The notes under the pieces were generated by a model. It ran no database searches. It was not told where the DNA came from and saw nothing but the letters and a program-made list of their open reading frames with translations. Below, piece after piece: positions 24,930 to 33,731 of a stretch of DNA of 64,000 nt (position 1 is the first letter of the stretch; the number at the start of each line of letters is the position of its first letter). The position numbers were made by a program, and so were the translations under genes. Source of the stretch: Halocatena marina (GTDB taxonomy: Archaea; Halobacteriota; Halobacteria; Halobacteriales; Haloarculaceae); the NCBI RefSeq assembly GCF_023276375.1, contig NZ_JALLPK010000001.1:2666001-2730000 (forward strand). Direction: 5' to 3'.

Positions 24930-25979
24930 CTAGATGACGCCCGTTGCGATTGCGGCTTCTCGGGCTGCTGCTTCACTGACGCCGTTTCCGAGGATGGTGT
25001 ACCGATCTCGAATTTCGTGAGCCGTCGTCATCGCTTCGAGTAGATCTTCGGTCGTGTGACCGAGCGCTTCGGCGGTGGTCGGTGCGCCGATGCTCGCAAG
25101 TGCGTCACGAACAGCGCGCCATTCCCCATCCTGGCCCGAGTGGAGGTACTCCGTGGTGATGCTTGCAACACCGACCTGATGTCCGTGCAGAGCCGTCTCG
25201 GGAGCGATGCGGTCGAGTTGATGGGAGATGAGATGCTCTGCGCCGCTCGCCGGACGCGAAGAGTCGGCAATACTCATCGCAACACCCGACGACACGAGCG
25301 CTTTCATCACGATCCATGCCGACTCTTCGAGACCCTTCTTGATCGAATCCGCATTTCCAACGAGCATCTCGGCGGTCATACGCGAAAGCGCGCCTGCGTA
25401 TTCGGAGTATTCGACGTTCTTCAGTCGGTGAGCGAGCTGCCAGTCTCTGACAGCGGTGTGATTGCTGATGATGTCTGCACAGCCAGCAGTAATGAACCGC
25501 CACGGTGCACTGGCGATGATAGTCGTATCAGCGATCACCACCAGTGGAGGATCAGCGGCGACGCTGTGTCGTGTATCACCTTGTGGAATCGACCCACGAC
25601 CGCTGACGATACCGTCGTGGCTCGCTGTCGTTGGAATTGAGACGAACCCGACACCGATATCATCAGCCGCCATTTTGGCGACATCGATGACAGTTCCTCC
25701 ACCGACACCAAGAAGAAAATCGACCGATTCGGTCTCCGCCCGATCGATGACGCGCTCGACAGACGCGAATTTCGCTTCGTCGATGAGTTCTATCGGTGGA
25801 TCGTATTCGAGCTGCTTTGCGATTCGCTCTGCTGCGATCGTTTTCGGCGTCGAGCTCGTCACAATGAGTGGCACACCGTCGAGATGAAGATCAGAGAGTG
25901 CTGTTGCCGTCTCCTCAATGACACCGTGACCGATAACGACGTTGCGCGGCAGGCGAATCCAAGCGCGCTTATCGAACAT
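24930..25979 (-). CDS. egsA: sn-glycerol-1-phosphate dehydrogenase
   Basis: A 349-residue NAD(P)-dependent enzyme that reduces dihydroxyacetone phosphate to sn-glycerol-1-phosphate, setting the archaeal stereochemistry of membrane lipids. Rossmann-type GVGGGTVIDVAKMAA is near residue 93; zinc ligands are the Asp in AGCADIISN, and the His residues in SGAEHLISHQLD and ALHGHQVGV. It is a hallmark archaeal gene. The stop is immediately next to that of the Nudix-like gene, with no intergenic space, so the two are tail to tail. ATG at 25979. Confidence 0.96.
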   Translation of the reverse strand: MFDKRAWIRLPRNVVIGHGVIEETATALSDLHLDGVPLIVTSSTPKTIAAERIAKQLEYDPPIELIDEAKFASVERVIDRAETESVDFLLGVGGGTVIDVAKMAADDIGVGFVSIPTTASHDGIVSGRGSIPQGDTRHSVAADPPLVVIADTTIIASAPWRFITAGCADIISNHTAVRDWQLAHRLKNVEYSEYAGALSRMTAEMLVGNADSIKKGLEESAWIVMKALVSSGVAMSIADSSRPASGAEHLISHQLDRIAPETALHGHQVGVASITTEYLHSGQDGEWRAVRDALASIGAPTTAEALGHTTEDLLEAMTTAHEIRDRYTILGNGVSEAAAREAAIATGVI

Positions 25980-26152
25980 ACAGACGCGAGTCCTTCAGCG
26001 GATATATACTGTCGGTTACGTGTTCACGAACGTACCGAGTCGGCAGCTGATACGGATCGCCAGTCCCATCATGGTTGTAGTATGACCGTCGCTGCTCACA
26101 GGCCGACAAACAAAGGGCGTATCAGACTCGATGATGTACGAATAGCAATCAA

Positions 26153-26911
26153 ATGTCTCGTCGAGATCAGTACTACAACAAGGCGAAACAACAGGGCTAC
26201 CGTTCGCGGGCCGCGTACAAGCTCAAGCAGCTCGATGATACAGCCAATCTCATCGACGAGCACGCCACGGTTGTCGACCTCGGGGCAGCCCCCGGAGGCT
26301 GGCTTCAGGTTGCACACGAGCTTGCCGGTGATGAGGGGACGGTCATCGGCGTTGATCGTCAGCGCATCAAGCCGATTGACGGATGTGAGACGATTAAGGG
26401 TGATATGACCGACGCGGAAACGAGAGAACGGCTACACGAGCGGATCGGAAAGGCAGACGTCGTCCTCTCGGATATGGCACCGAACATGTCTGGTGAGTAC
26501 TCACTCGATCACGCCCGATCGATTCATCTCGCTCGACAGGCGTTCGAAACCGCCCTTGCTGTGCTCGCACCAGATGGCGCGTTTGTGGTGAAGGTGTTTG
26601 ATGGACCAGATCTTTCGAAGTTCCGCTCGGACATCGAGGGCGAGTTCCAGTACGTCCGTGCCGTCCGACCAGACGCCTCTCGAGATGAATCCTCTGAGCT
26701 GTATCTCGTCGGAAAGGGACGGCTCACCGCACCGGTCCAGGTTGGCGACGAACTCGACGTTGAGATTGTCGACACCGGCCACGAAGGCGATGGTATCGCA
26801 AAAGTCGACGGATACACGCTCTTTGTTCCGGACACTGAAGTAGGCGAGACGGTCCGAACACGTATCGACGATGTGAAGCCAAACTTCGGCTTCGGAGAAC
26901 GAATGGAGTGA
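26153..26911 (+). CDS. rlmE: 23S rRNA (uridine-2'-O-) methyltransferase with TRAM domain
   Basis: A 252-residue RrmJ/FtsJ-like enzyme using S-adenosylmethionine to methylate the ribose of a uridine in the 23S rRNA A loop. The catalytic K-D-K-E tetrad is visible: Lys in RAAYKLKQLD, Asp in VLSDMAPNMSG, Lys in FVVKVFDGPD, Glu in SSELYLVGKG. SAM motif I is VDLGAAPGGWLQVA. The last 60 residues (VGDELDVEIVDTGHEGDGIAKVDGYTLFVPD) are a TRAM RNA-binding domain, an archaeal addition absent from E. coli RrmJ. Divergent from egsA across about 170 bases. Confidence 0.94.
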   Translation: MSRRDQYYNKAKQQGYRSRAAYKLKQLDDTANLIDEHATVVDLGAAPGGWLQVAHELAGDEGTVIGVDRQRIKPIDGCETIKGDMTDAETRERLHERIGKADVVLSDMAPNMSGEYSLDHARSIHLARQAFETALAVLAPDGAFVVKVFDGPDLSKFRSDIEGEFQYVRAVRPDASRDESSELYLVGKGRLTAPVQVGDELDVEIVDTGHEGDGIAKVDGYTLFVPDTEVGETVRTRIDDVKPNFGFGERME

Positions 26912-27150
26912 CCGACGCGCTGCATCAAACTCCGAACTCGATCCAGCTAGACGCATCCGATACAACCGAACAGCAACGGAGTTAAACGAGAATCCAACGT
27001 CAACAAAATAGGAAAGGAATTGCTATTAGATGATAGAAAATAAAACGCTAACATGTATAAATTACAGTCGTGATTGACGACAAATATGTACTGGTTTCGA
27101 AACAATATTGAAAGATAGTTTTGGAACGCCGAGTGATGTCGGTTGCAATG

Positions 27151-27900
27151 TTACTTCGACATATTCCGTTTGCCAGAGGCTCCAATCTCAGGGCGGTTCG
27201 ACCGTACAAATCCCACGACAGCGTAGACGATCGGAGTATCGAGGATAGCGATGAGCAGTTTTAGCAAATATTGTCCGACGATGAGTTGGACGATGACAGC
27301 TGTCGGGAGGACCGAACCGGTGCCGAGGAACTGCGGTGCGAGCACGAACGCAATTCCAACGAAAATAACCGTGTCTATCAGCTGACTTGTGGCGGTCGAG
27401 CCGATGTTTCGCAACCAGAGTTGTGCGCCGTCGGTCGCTTCACGCAGCCGGTGGAAGATTATGACATCCCAATTCTGACTGACGAGATAGGCAATGAGAC
27501 TTCCGAGGATGATGCTTGTGCTTGCACCGAGCACGCCTTTGAACGTCTCAGGATCGACAGCACTGCTCTGGGCCGCAGGTGCCCAGATCGTGCTCCAGAC
27601 GAGCGCAAGCAGAACAAAGTTCATGAGAAAGCCAATGTTGACCATCACCTGCGCTGAACGCTTTCCGTAGAGCTCCGTGACGCAGTCTGAGGCGAAGAAC
27701 GTGAGCGTGTAGGCGAGCGCTGCGCCGGGCACGACGACCTCGTTAGCGATGAGTGGAACTGACACTGGTAGCGTAAACGCCAGCAGCTTCGAGGCTGTCA
27801 GCTGTGCGGTCACCAACGCGGTGATGAACAACGCAATCAGCGCGAGTGCGGGGACTGGTATGACGCGATCCTGCCATCCATCGCTCTCGTATCTACTCAT
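27151..27900 (-). CDS. yhhQ: queuosine/archaeosine precursor transporter (YhhQ family)
   Basis: A 249-residue membrane protein with six transmembrane segments. The family features are in place: LIALFITALVTAQLTASKL, the FASDCVTELYGKRSAQVMVNIGFLMN helix, SQNWDVIIFHRLREATDGAQLWLRNIGSTATSQLIDTVIFVGIAF, and the ending QYLLKLLIAILDTPIVYAVVGF. YhhQ proteins import preQ0/preQ1, the precursors of queuosine and, in archaea, archaeosine in tRNA. ATG at 27900 overlaps by eight bases the stop of the RHH gene upstream; a longer in-frame reading to 28008 is not supported. Confidence 0.9.
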   Translation of the reverse strand: MSRYESDGWQDRVIPVPALALIALFITALVTAQLTASKLLAFTLPVSVPLIANEVVVPGAALAYTLTFFASDCVTELYGKRSAQVMVNIGFLMNFVLLALVWSTIWAPAAQSSAVDPETFKGVLGASTSIILGSLIAYLVSQNWDVIIFHRLREATDGAQLWLRNIGSTATSQLIDTVIFVGIAFVLAPQFLGTGSVLPTAVIVQLIVGQYLLKLLIAILDTPIVYAVVGFVRSNRPEIGASGKRNMSK

Positions 27901-28069
27901 CGTCCTGTAACCTCCCGTGGCGCTCGTCGATCTCATCGAGCACATCGAGCGTCTTTCTGATCGATCCTCGGATGGCGTCACTCCGATTAACGAACTTTCC
28001 ATTTTCACCGACGTGTTCGTCGAGATCGTCGAGCAACTCCTGTGGGATCTCCACGCTTATCTTGGGCAT
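27893..28069 (-). CDS. ribbon-helix-helix DNA-binding protein (CopG/NikR-like)
   Basis: A 58-residue protein. It opens with the beta-strand MPKISVEIPQELLDDLDEH, followed by the helix-turn-helix VNRSDAIRGSIRKTLDVLDE, the pattern of a dimeric RHH repressor. The stop (TAG at 27893-27895) lies inside the start region of yhhQ, an eight-base overlap, so the pair is translated together. Haloarchaeal yhhQ genes are often preceded by such a gene as far as I recall. It is short of the usual length cutoffs, so it is easily missed. A 7-base inverted repeat sits directly before its ATG. Confidence 0.85.
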   Translation of the reverse strand: MPKISVEIPQELLDDLDEHVGENGKFVNRSDAIRGSIRKTLDVLDEIDERHGRLQDDE

Positions 28070-28091
28070 ACTCGAATATTATCGTTCGAGT
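28070..28091. promoter_or_regulatory. inverted repeat abutting the RHH start codon
   Basis: ACTCGAA and TTCGAGT separated by eight bases (TATTATCG), directly adjacent to the ATG at 28069. The arms are perfect. The AT-rich spacer could belong to the promoter. RHH proteins bind short palindromes as dimers, so this is a good candidate autoregulatory operator that would also control yhhQ. Confidence 0.5.
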
Positions 28092-28263
28092 ACGTGTGTT
28101 CGTCGGTTCGGACTATCTGAGTCATGAGACGGACCAGAAACCATTGCACAGGCGCTGGACCAACGCTACTGTGGGTTCTGAATCGCGCTTTACCCATCGA
28201 GCCCCCGAGAAGATACAACGAGTGCGCTTCAGAGAATCTGTACCGACGACCGCTCTGCTCTGT

Positions 28264-29697
28264 TCACGTATCGGTGTCGGATTCATCCAGCGCGTGCCAC
28301 GACAGCCGTGGGTTTCTGGCCGCGCTTGCTTGATCGATCTGCCGCGCTGTGGTGCGCTGTGGTGCACTCTCGACCGTCTCCTCGCTTTCTGCTGCCACGG
28401 CGTTGAACGCGTGAGCAAGCTGGTCGAGCGTCCGCTGGTTCTCGATTTCGGTCGGTTCTGTCATCAGCGCTTCGTCCACGGCTTCGGGCCACTTCGTTGT
28501 CGGCGGGTGGACACCGTGATCGAGCATACGCTTTGCGACAGAGGCGGCGTCCATATCCGCGCTGGCGACGAATTCGTGGTGGAATGGATCGAACGGGATG
28601 TCGTATTCGATCTGGCTTGCGAGGTAGTTCGCGTTCAGCACGGCCTTTGCGCTCGCATCGGTCAGGCCAGCATCTCCGAGTCGGGCAATGTAGGCGTAGG
28701 TCTTGACGAGCACGAGCCAGTTGCCCTGATAACCGTGGACTCGCCCGATCGTGCGTTCGGGTGAAAACAGTTCGAACCCATCATCTGTCTGCTCGACACG
28801 CGGTTCGGGCAGAAATTCTTCGAGTTCGTCGACGACGCCGACGGGACCTGCGCCGGGACCACCACCACCGTGGGGCGTTGCAAACGTCTTGTGGACGTTA
28901 TAGTGCATGACGTCAAAGCCCATGTCGCCTGGACGGGCACGTCCGAGTAGCGCGTTTAGGTTCGCACCGTCGTAGTAGAGCAACCCACCAGCGTCGTGGA
29001 CGATGTCGGCGATTTCTGTGATGTCACGCTCGAACAGTCCGAGCGTGTTCGGGTTCGTAAGCATGAGCGCAGCGGTGTCATCGCTCACAGCAGCCGACAG
29101 CGCATCCAGATCGACGCGGCCGTCTTCGGCACTAGGGAGACTCACCACGTCGTAGCCCGCTAACGCCGCGGTTGCGAAGTTCGTGCCGTGGGCGCTGTCC
29201 GGAACGAGGACCTCGTTTCTGTCGTTTCCGTGTGCCTCGTGGTATGCTTTGGCGACGAGGATACCAGTGAACTCACCCGCCGCACCGGCCGGTGGTTGGA
29301 GCGTGACGGCGTCCATCCCGCCGATTCGTTCGAGATACTCCTGCAGTCGGTACATGAGTTCGAGCGTCCCCTGTACGCTATCGGAGGATCGGTCGGGGTG
29401 AACGGCTCCGGCAGGGAGTGCAGCCACGTCCTCGGTGAACGACGGATTGTACTTCATCGTACAGGAGCCGAGCGGAAACGGACCATTTTCGATCCCATAG
29501 TTCATTTCAGAGAGCCGGGTGTAGTGTCGTGCGAGCTCTGGCTCGGAGAGAGCGGGGAGTGAGAGCGACTCACGCGTAAGGTCCGCTGGGAGTTCGGACT
29601 CGGTGGACTCGACAGCAACGTCCTCCGATCGCTTCTCCGTGAGGAGTGGCTCATAGCAGTCGTCTCCGTTCGTCCAGCGTGCTTGGTCGTACTTCAT
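28264..29697 (-). CDS. gcvPB: glycine dehydrogenase (decarboxylating) subunit 2
   Basis: A 477-residue PLP-containing half of the glycine cleavage P-protein. It decarboxylates glycine together with subunit 1 and hands the aminomethyl group to the lipoyl H protein. The PLP Lys is in [22 protein letters not shown], near residue 269. Further signatures are [12 protein letters not shown] at the N-terminus and [14 protein letters not shown] with a PLP-binding Asp. The ATG at 29697 overlaps the stop of gcvPA by four bases. The two-gene PA/PB arrangement is the rule in archaea; gcvT and gcvH are not in this window. Confidence 0.95.
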   Translation of the reverse strand: MKYDQARWTNGDDCYEPLLTEKRSEDVAVESTESELPADLTRESLSLPALSEPELARHYTRLSEMNYGIENGPFPLGSCTMKYNPSFTEDVAALPAGAVHPDRSSDSVQGTLELMYRLQEYLERIGGMDAVTLQPPAGAAGEFTGILVAKAYHEAHGNDRNEVLVPDSAHGTNFATAALAGYDVVSLPSAEDGRVDLDALSAAVSDDTAALMLTNPNTLGLFERDITEIADIVHDAGGLLYYDGANLNALLGRARPGDMGFDVMHYNVHKTFATPHGGGGPGAGPVGVVDELEEFLPEPRVEQTDDGFELFSPERTIGRVHGYQGNWLVLVKTYAYIARLGDAGLTDASAKAVLNANYLASQIEYDIPFDPFHHEFVASADMDAASVAKRMLDHGVHPPTTKWPEAVDEALMTEPTEIENQRTLDQLAHAFNAVAAESEETVESAPQRTTARQIDQASAARNPRLSWHALDESDTDT

Positions 29698-31025
29698 GCG
29701 ATTACCTCCAGTGTCTCAACGAATTCATCGCGCGCAGCGGCGTTCGTTTCGGTCGTACACACCTGTAGCATGTGGTCATCGATGGCGTGGACAGCGAAGC
29801 CGTGTTTTTCGAGCGCTGCTGTAATCTCAGCTGCCTTCCGGTCAGTCCGAACGACGAACTCGCGGAAGTGGTGGCGGTCGTGAATCGGGGCGTCGATGCC
29901 GTCGATCGCGTCCAACCGCGCAGCTAGCTCTCTCGCGCTCCGGACACAGTCGTTTGCGAGATCGAGTAAGCCGTCGGGACCGAGCGATGCGACACACATC
30001 GCGGTTCGGAGCGCGACCCACGCTTGGTTCGTACAGATGTTACTCGTCGCACGCTCTCGACGGATGTGCTGTTCGCGGGTCTGTAGTGTGAGAGTGTACG
30101 CGCGCCGTTCCGTCGCGTCCTCGCTCACTCCAACGAGTCGGCCAGGGACCTGACGCAAAAACGCCTCGCGGCAGGCGAACAGACCGAGACCCATCCCGTA
30201 GCTCATCGGAAGTCCGAGCGATCCCGCTTCTCCGACAACGACATCGACGCCAACGCTCGCTGGTTCCTGCAACAGCGCGAGCGCGACGATGTCGGAGCCA
30301 AGGCAGAATAATGCGTCGTGCGCGTGCGCGAGGTCCCCAATTTCTTCGAGATGCTCCTCTATTGTGCCCCGAACGGTCGGAGTTTCGGCGTACAACAACG
30401 CTATGTCCTCGTTCATCCGTTGTTCGAGGGTGTTTAGATCGACGTTTCCGTCGTCCATCGGGTAGGACTCGACCGTCAGGTCGGTGCCAGCAACGTAGTT
30501 TTCGAGGACAGCACGACGGTTATGGTGGAGGAGTTCGGGCACCAGCACCGTCTTTCCCGTGGTCTGTCGAACTCGGTCGGCGAGTGTCGCCGCCTCACCG
30601 AGCGCGGTGGCTGCGTCGTACATCGAGCAGTTTGCTACGGGGAGACCAGTCAGCTCGACGAGCATCGACTGATACTCGAATAATGCCTGCAAGAACCCTT
30701 GCGCGACTTCGGGTTGATACTGGGTGTAGCTCGTGAGGAACTCAGACCGATCTGCGAGATGATCGACCCACGACGGCACGTAGTGGTCGTAGTGGCCTCG
30801 GCCGAGAAACTCCGTCAGATCGGCATTCCTATCGAGTAGTGCATCGGTCTCGGCGATCACAGACTGTTCTGACTGTTGGGGAATGTCGAATTCGCCCTCA
30901 AACAGTACCTCCTCCGGGATGTCGAACAAGTCCTCTTCGCTGTCTGCCCCGATGGCATCGAGCATGAATGCCGTTTCATCAGGCGTATGCGGCGCGAAGG
31001 GACTGCCAGTGTCGTTATTGCTCAT
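29694..31025 (-). CDS. gcvPA: glycine dehydrogenase (decarboxylating) subunit 1
   Basis: A 443-residue subunit that forms the alpha2beta2 P-protein with gcvPB. Features: [19 protein letters not shown] at the start, [22 protein letters not shown], and [23 protein letters not shown]. The PLP Lys is on the partner subunit, as expected. The ATG at 31025 begins MSNNDTG; an in-frame codon 27 bases upstream is less likely. It is followed by gcvPB with a four-base overlap, so both are translated from one mRNA. Confidence 0.93.
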   Translation of the reverse strand: MSNNDTGSPFAPHTPDETAFMLDAIGADSEEDLFDIPEEVLFEGEFDIPQQSEQSVIAETDALLDRNADLTEFLGRGHYDHYVPSWVDHLADRSEFLTSYTQYQPEVAQGFLQALFEYQSMLVELTGLPVANCSMYDAATALGEAATLADRVRQTTGKTVLVPELLHHNRRAVLENYVAGTDLTVESYPMDDGNVDLNTLEQRMNEDIALLYAETPTVRGTIEEHLEEIGDLAHAHDALFCLGSDIVALALLQEPASVGVDVVVGEAGSLGLPMSYGMGLGLFACREAFLRQVPGRLVGVSEDATERRAYTLTLQTREQHIRRERATSNICTNQAWVALRTAMCVASLGPDGLLDLANDCVRSARELAARLDAIDGIDAPIHDRHHFREFVVRTDRKAAEITAALEKHGFAVHAIDDHMLQVCTTETNAAARDEFVETLEVIA

Positions 31026-31270
31026 GGTAAACGTAGATCGGTGGTCGTCCACGGCACAGCTAGTGGGAAAAATTTGCGAGCGCGAGCATATCAGACCCGC
31101 GATTCAGCCGTCCGATCTTGCAACACACTTTTCGATAAGATCCGTGCTGAATTGTTGTGGTTGTTCGTCTGGATAGTACCGCAGTCTCTGATCGTATCAG
31201 CATCTCTCGCCTGAACAGGTCTGTCTCTTTTAGTGAGCTACGTTGCTGGGTACTCTGTATCCTGTCTTTG

Positions 31271-31660
31271 ATGCCTCGAACGGTGTCCATCGAAGACGTT
31301 TGCCCCAGTCAGCTCTATCTCAGCAGCGCGAAGGTGGGTGCTGTCATCGAATGGTTCGATTTCGATCATCCAGATCCGATTGTGCTTCCGGTACGTGACT
31401 ACGACGGTGACCCGTATCTGACTGATGGTCACACGCGTGCATTCGTCGCCTCTCTTGCGGGAAACGAGAAACTACGAGTGACGCGAGATGAGACCTCTTT
31501 CGAACGAACCGACCTACAAGTCTATCACGAGTGTCTCAGTTGGTGTTCGAGCGCGGGGATCACGACCATCAGTGATCTCGCCGGGCGGGTCCTGAGTCCG
31601 AAAGCGTACGAGAAGCAGTGGATCGAACGCTGTCATCGAGTGGCCGAACAATTCGAGTGA
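31271..31660 (+). CDS. conserved haloarchaeal protein, possibly ParB-like
   Basis: A 129-residue acidic protein. It contains DYDGDPYLTDGHTRAFVASLAG (residues 44-67), which resembles the DGHxR core of the ParB/sulfiredoxin nucleotide-binding fold, and the preceding SQLYLSSAKVGAVIEWFDFD could be the first strand-helix of that fold. Haloarchaeal proteins of this type are usually annotated as hypothetical. ATG at 31271 (MPRTVSIEDV) fits; the frame extends upstream only as non-conserved sequence. The gene lies between the divergent gcvPA and the downstream mutase, 98 bases before it. Confidence 0.6.
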   Translation: MPRTVSIEDVCPSQLYLSSAKVGAVIEWFDFDHPDPIVLPVRDYDGDPYLTDGHTRAFVASLAGNEKLRVTRDETSFERTDLQVYHECLSWCSSAGITTISDLAGRVLSPKAYEKQWIERCHRVAEQFE

Positions 31661-31758
31661 GAATTCACAATGTTGTGAGCAACAGTCGAAGGAGGATCGA
31701 CAGCGGAACATCATGGAGGTCGGGAACGTTAATACACGTGCAAGTGGTTATTACAACC

Positions 31759-33459
31759 ATGTTCGATGAGGAGGATTTACACGAAATTCGAGCGTCTCAC
31801 GAGGAATGGCAAGCGGAAACCCTCGATCCGGCGCTCGATGCTCACGGCGAACGCAGGGATCGGTTCGCTACGGTGTCGAACCACGAAGTAGATCGCCTGT
31901 ATACCCCTGCGGATATCTCCAATCTCGATTATGAGGACGATCTCGGATACCCCGGCGAGCCACCGTACACCCGTGGACCGTATCCGACGATGTACCGAGG
32001 GCGCACGTGGACGATGCGTCAGTTCGCCGGATTCGGCACTGCAGAGGAGACCAACGAGCGCTTTCACTACCTCATTGAGGAAGGACAGACCGGACTCTCG
32101 ACTGCGTTCGACATGCCGAGCCTGATGGGGATCGACTCGGACGATCCGATGAGCCAAGGAGAGGTCGGCAAAGAGGGTGTTGCGGTCGATACGCTTCGGG
32201 ATATGGAGATCCTCTTCGACGGTATCGACCTCGATACTGTCTCGACATCGTTTACGATCAACCCGAGTGCGATCGTCATCTACGCGATGTATCTCGCGCT
32301 GGCAGACCAACAGGGAGTTCCGCGCGAACAGGTCCGTGGGACGCTCCAGAACGATATGCTGAAGGAGTTCATCGCACAGAAAGAGTGGGTCATCCCACCG
32401 AAGCCGAGTGTCGACATCGTCACGGATGTGGTCGAATACGCGACCGAGAACACGCCGAAATTCTACCCGGTTTCAGTCTCGGGCTATCATATCCGCGAAG
32501 CTGGTTCGACGGCCGCACAGGAACTCGCGTTCACGCTCGCGGACGGCTTTGCGTACGTTGAAGCTGCTCTCGAACGGGGATTGGACGTAGACAGCGTTGC
32601 GCCACAGCTCTCGTTCTTTTTCAACTCGCACAACTCTGTGTTCGAAGAGGTTGCAAAGTTCCGCGCCGCTCGGCGCATCTACGAGCGTGTGATGACAGAG
32701 CGCTACGGAGCCGAAAGCGGTGCCGCCCGGCGACTGAAGTTCCACACCCAGACAGCTGGGCAGTCACTGACGGCCCAACAGCCGCTCAACAACATCATCC
32801 GAGTGACGCTGCAGGCGGCGGCAGCCGTTATGGGTGGCACACAGAGTCTTCACACCAACAGCTACGACGAGGCGCTTGCACTACCGAGCGAGGAGGCAGT
32901 CCGCGTCGCACTGCGCACACAACAGATCATTGCTGATGAATCCGGATTGGCTGATATCGTCGATCCGCTTGGTGGAAGCTACGCCATCGAGACGCTCACT
33001 GATGAGATGGAATCTGAGGTGATGTCCTACATCGATGAGATCGAAGAGATGGGCGACGGATCGATCCACGACGGCGTCCTCCGAGGCATCGACGAGGGCT
33101 ATTTCCACCGCGAGATTCAGGACTCGGCCTACGAGTACCAAGAACGCGTCGATGCAGAGGAAGAGACCGTCGTCGGCGTCAACAAGCACACTATGGAAGA
33201 AGATACGAGACCGGAACTTCTCCACGTCGGCGAAAAATCCGCGACACGACAGATCGAACGACTCGAACAAGTGAAAGAACAACGCGATGACGAAGCCGTC
33301 GCAGAGACACTCACAGCACTCGAAGAAGCGATCCTCGCTGGTAAAAACACTGTCCCGTACGTCATCGACGCCGTGAAAGCCTACGCCACAATGGGCGAAA
33401 TAATGCAGGTCTACGAAGCAGAACACGGGAGCTATACCGAGACGATTAGCGTAACCTGA
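31759..33459 (+). CDS. methylmalonyl-CoA mutase, large (catalytic) subunit
   Basis: A 566-residue TIM-barrel subunit that interconverts succinyl-CoA and (R)-methylmalonyl-CoA. Substrate-binding blocks are present: YPTMYRGRTWTMRQFAGFGTAEETNERF, LSTAFDMPSLMG, SFTINPSAIVIYAMYLALADQQG and LLNNI-type QQPLNNIIRVT near residue 340. The C-terminal B12-binding domain is absent, as in other archaeal mutases where it is a separate small subunit; that subunit is not in the window. ATG at 31759 is chosen because the mutase family start (FDEEDLHEIRASHEEW) follows; the longer frame is unrelated in sequence. Confidence 0.93.
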   Translation: MFDEEDLHEIRASHEEWQAETLDPALDAHGERRDRFATVSNHEVDRLYTPADISNLDYEDDLGYPGEPPYTRGPYPTMYRGRTWTMRQFAGFGTAEETNERFHYLIEEGQTGLSTAFDMPSLMGIDSDDPMSQGEVGKEGVAVDTLRDMEILFDGIDLDTVSTSFTINPSAIVIYAMYLALADQQGVPREQVRGTLQNDMLKEFIAQKEWVIPPKPSVDIVTDVVEYATENTPKFYPVSVSGYHIREAGSTAAQELAFTLADGFAYVEAALERGLDVDSVAPQLSFFFNSHNSVFEEVAKFRAARRIYERVMTERYGAESGAARRLKFHTQTAGQSLTAQQPLNNIIRVTLQAAAAVMGGTQSLHTNSYDEALALPSEEAVRVALRTQQIIADESGLADIVDPLGGSYAIETLTDEMESEVMSYIDEIEEMGDGSIHDGVLRGIDEGYFHREIQDSAYEYQERVDAEEETVVGVNKHTMEEDTRPELLHVGEKSATRQIERLEQVKEQRDDEAVAETLTALEEAILAGKNTVPYVIDAVKAYATMGEIMQVYEAEHGSYTETISVT

Positions 33460-33669
33460 GATAGCCCACCACAGAAGCAGTGAGTGGGCCGACACACTGC
33501 AACCGACACAAGCAGTCAGGGAGTCGTTCGGACTGGTACAGAACGACGCTATCGTTCGAATGGTAGGCCTCAGATATGAGGAAAGTGTTGGACAGTAATA
33601 AAATCTCTTTTAATTAATTATGTATTATAACTTGTATGTTGTGAGATTTTATACACATTTACTGTAATA

Positions 33670-33686
33670 AAACTATATAATAGTTT
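33670..33686. promoter_or_regulatory. palindrome in the acs promoter
   Basis: AAACTAT-ATA-ATAGTTT, a perfect seven-base-arm palindrome, ends about 46 bases before the acs ATG at 33732. It overlaps a possible TATA element. Upstream lie two further copies of GTAATAAAA (near 33596 and 33664), so this AT-rich 130-base stretch looks regulatory. Confidence 0.4.
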
Positions 33687-33731
33687 ATTGTCGTTAATGC
33701 TATGTGGTGGGTGTTCATATGACCTAGCGAG

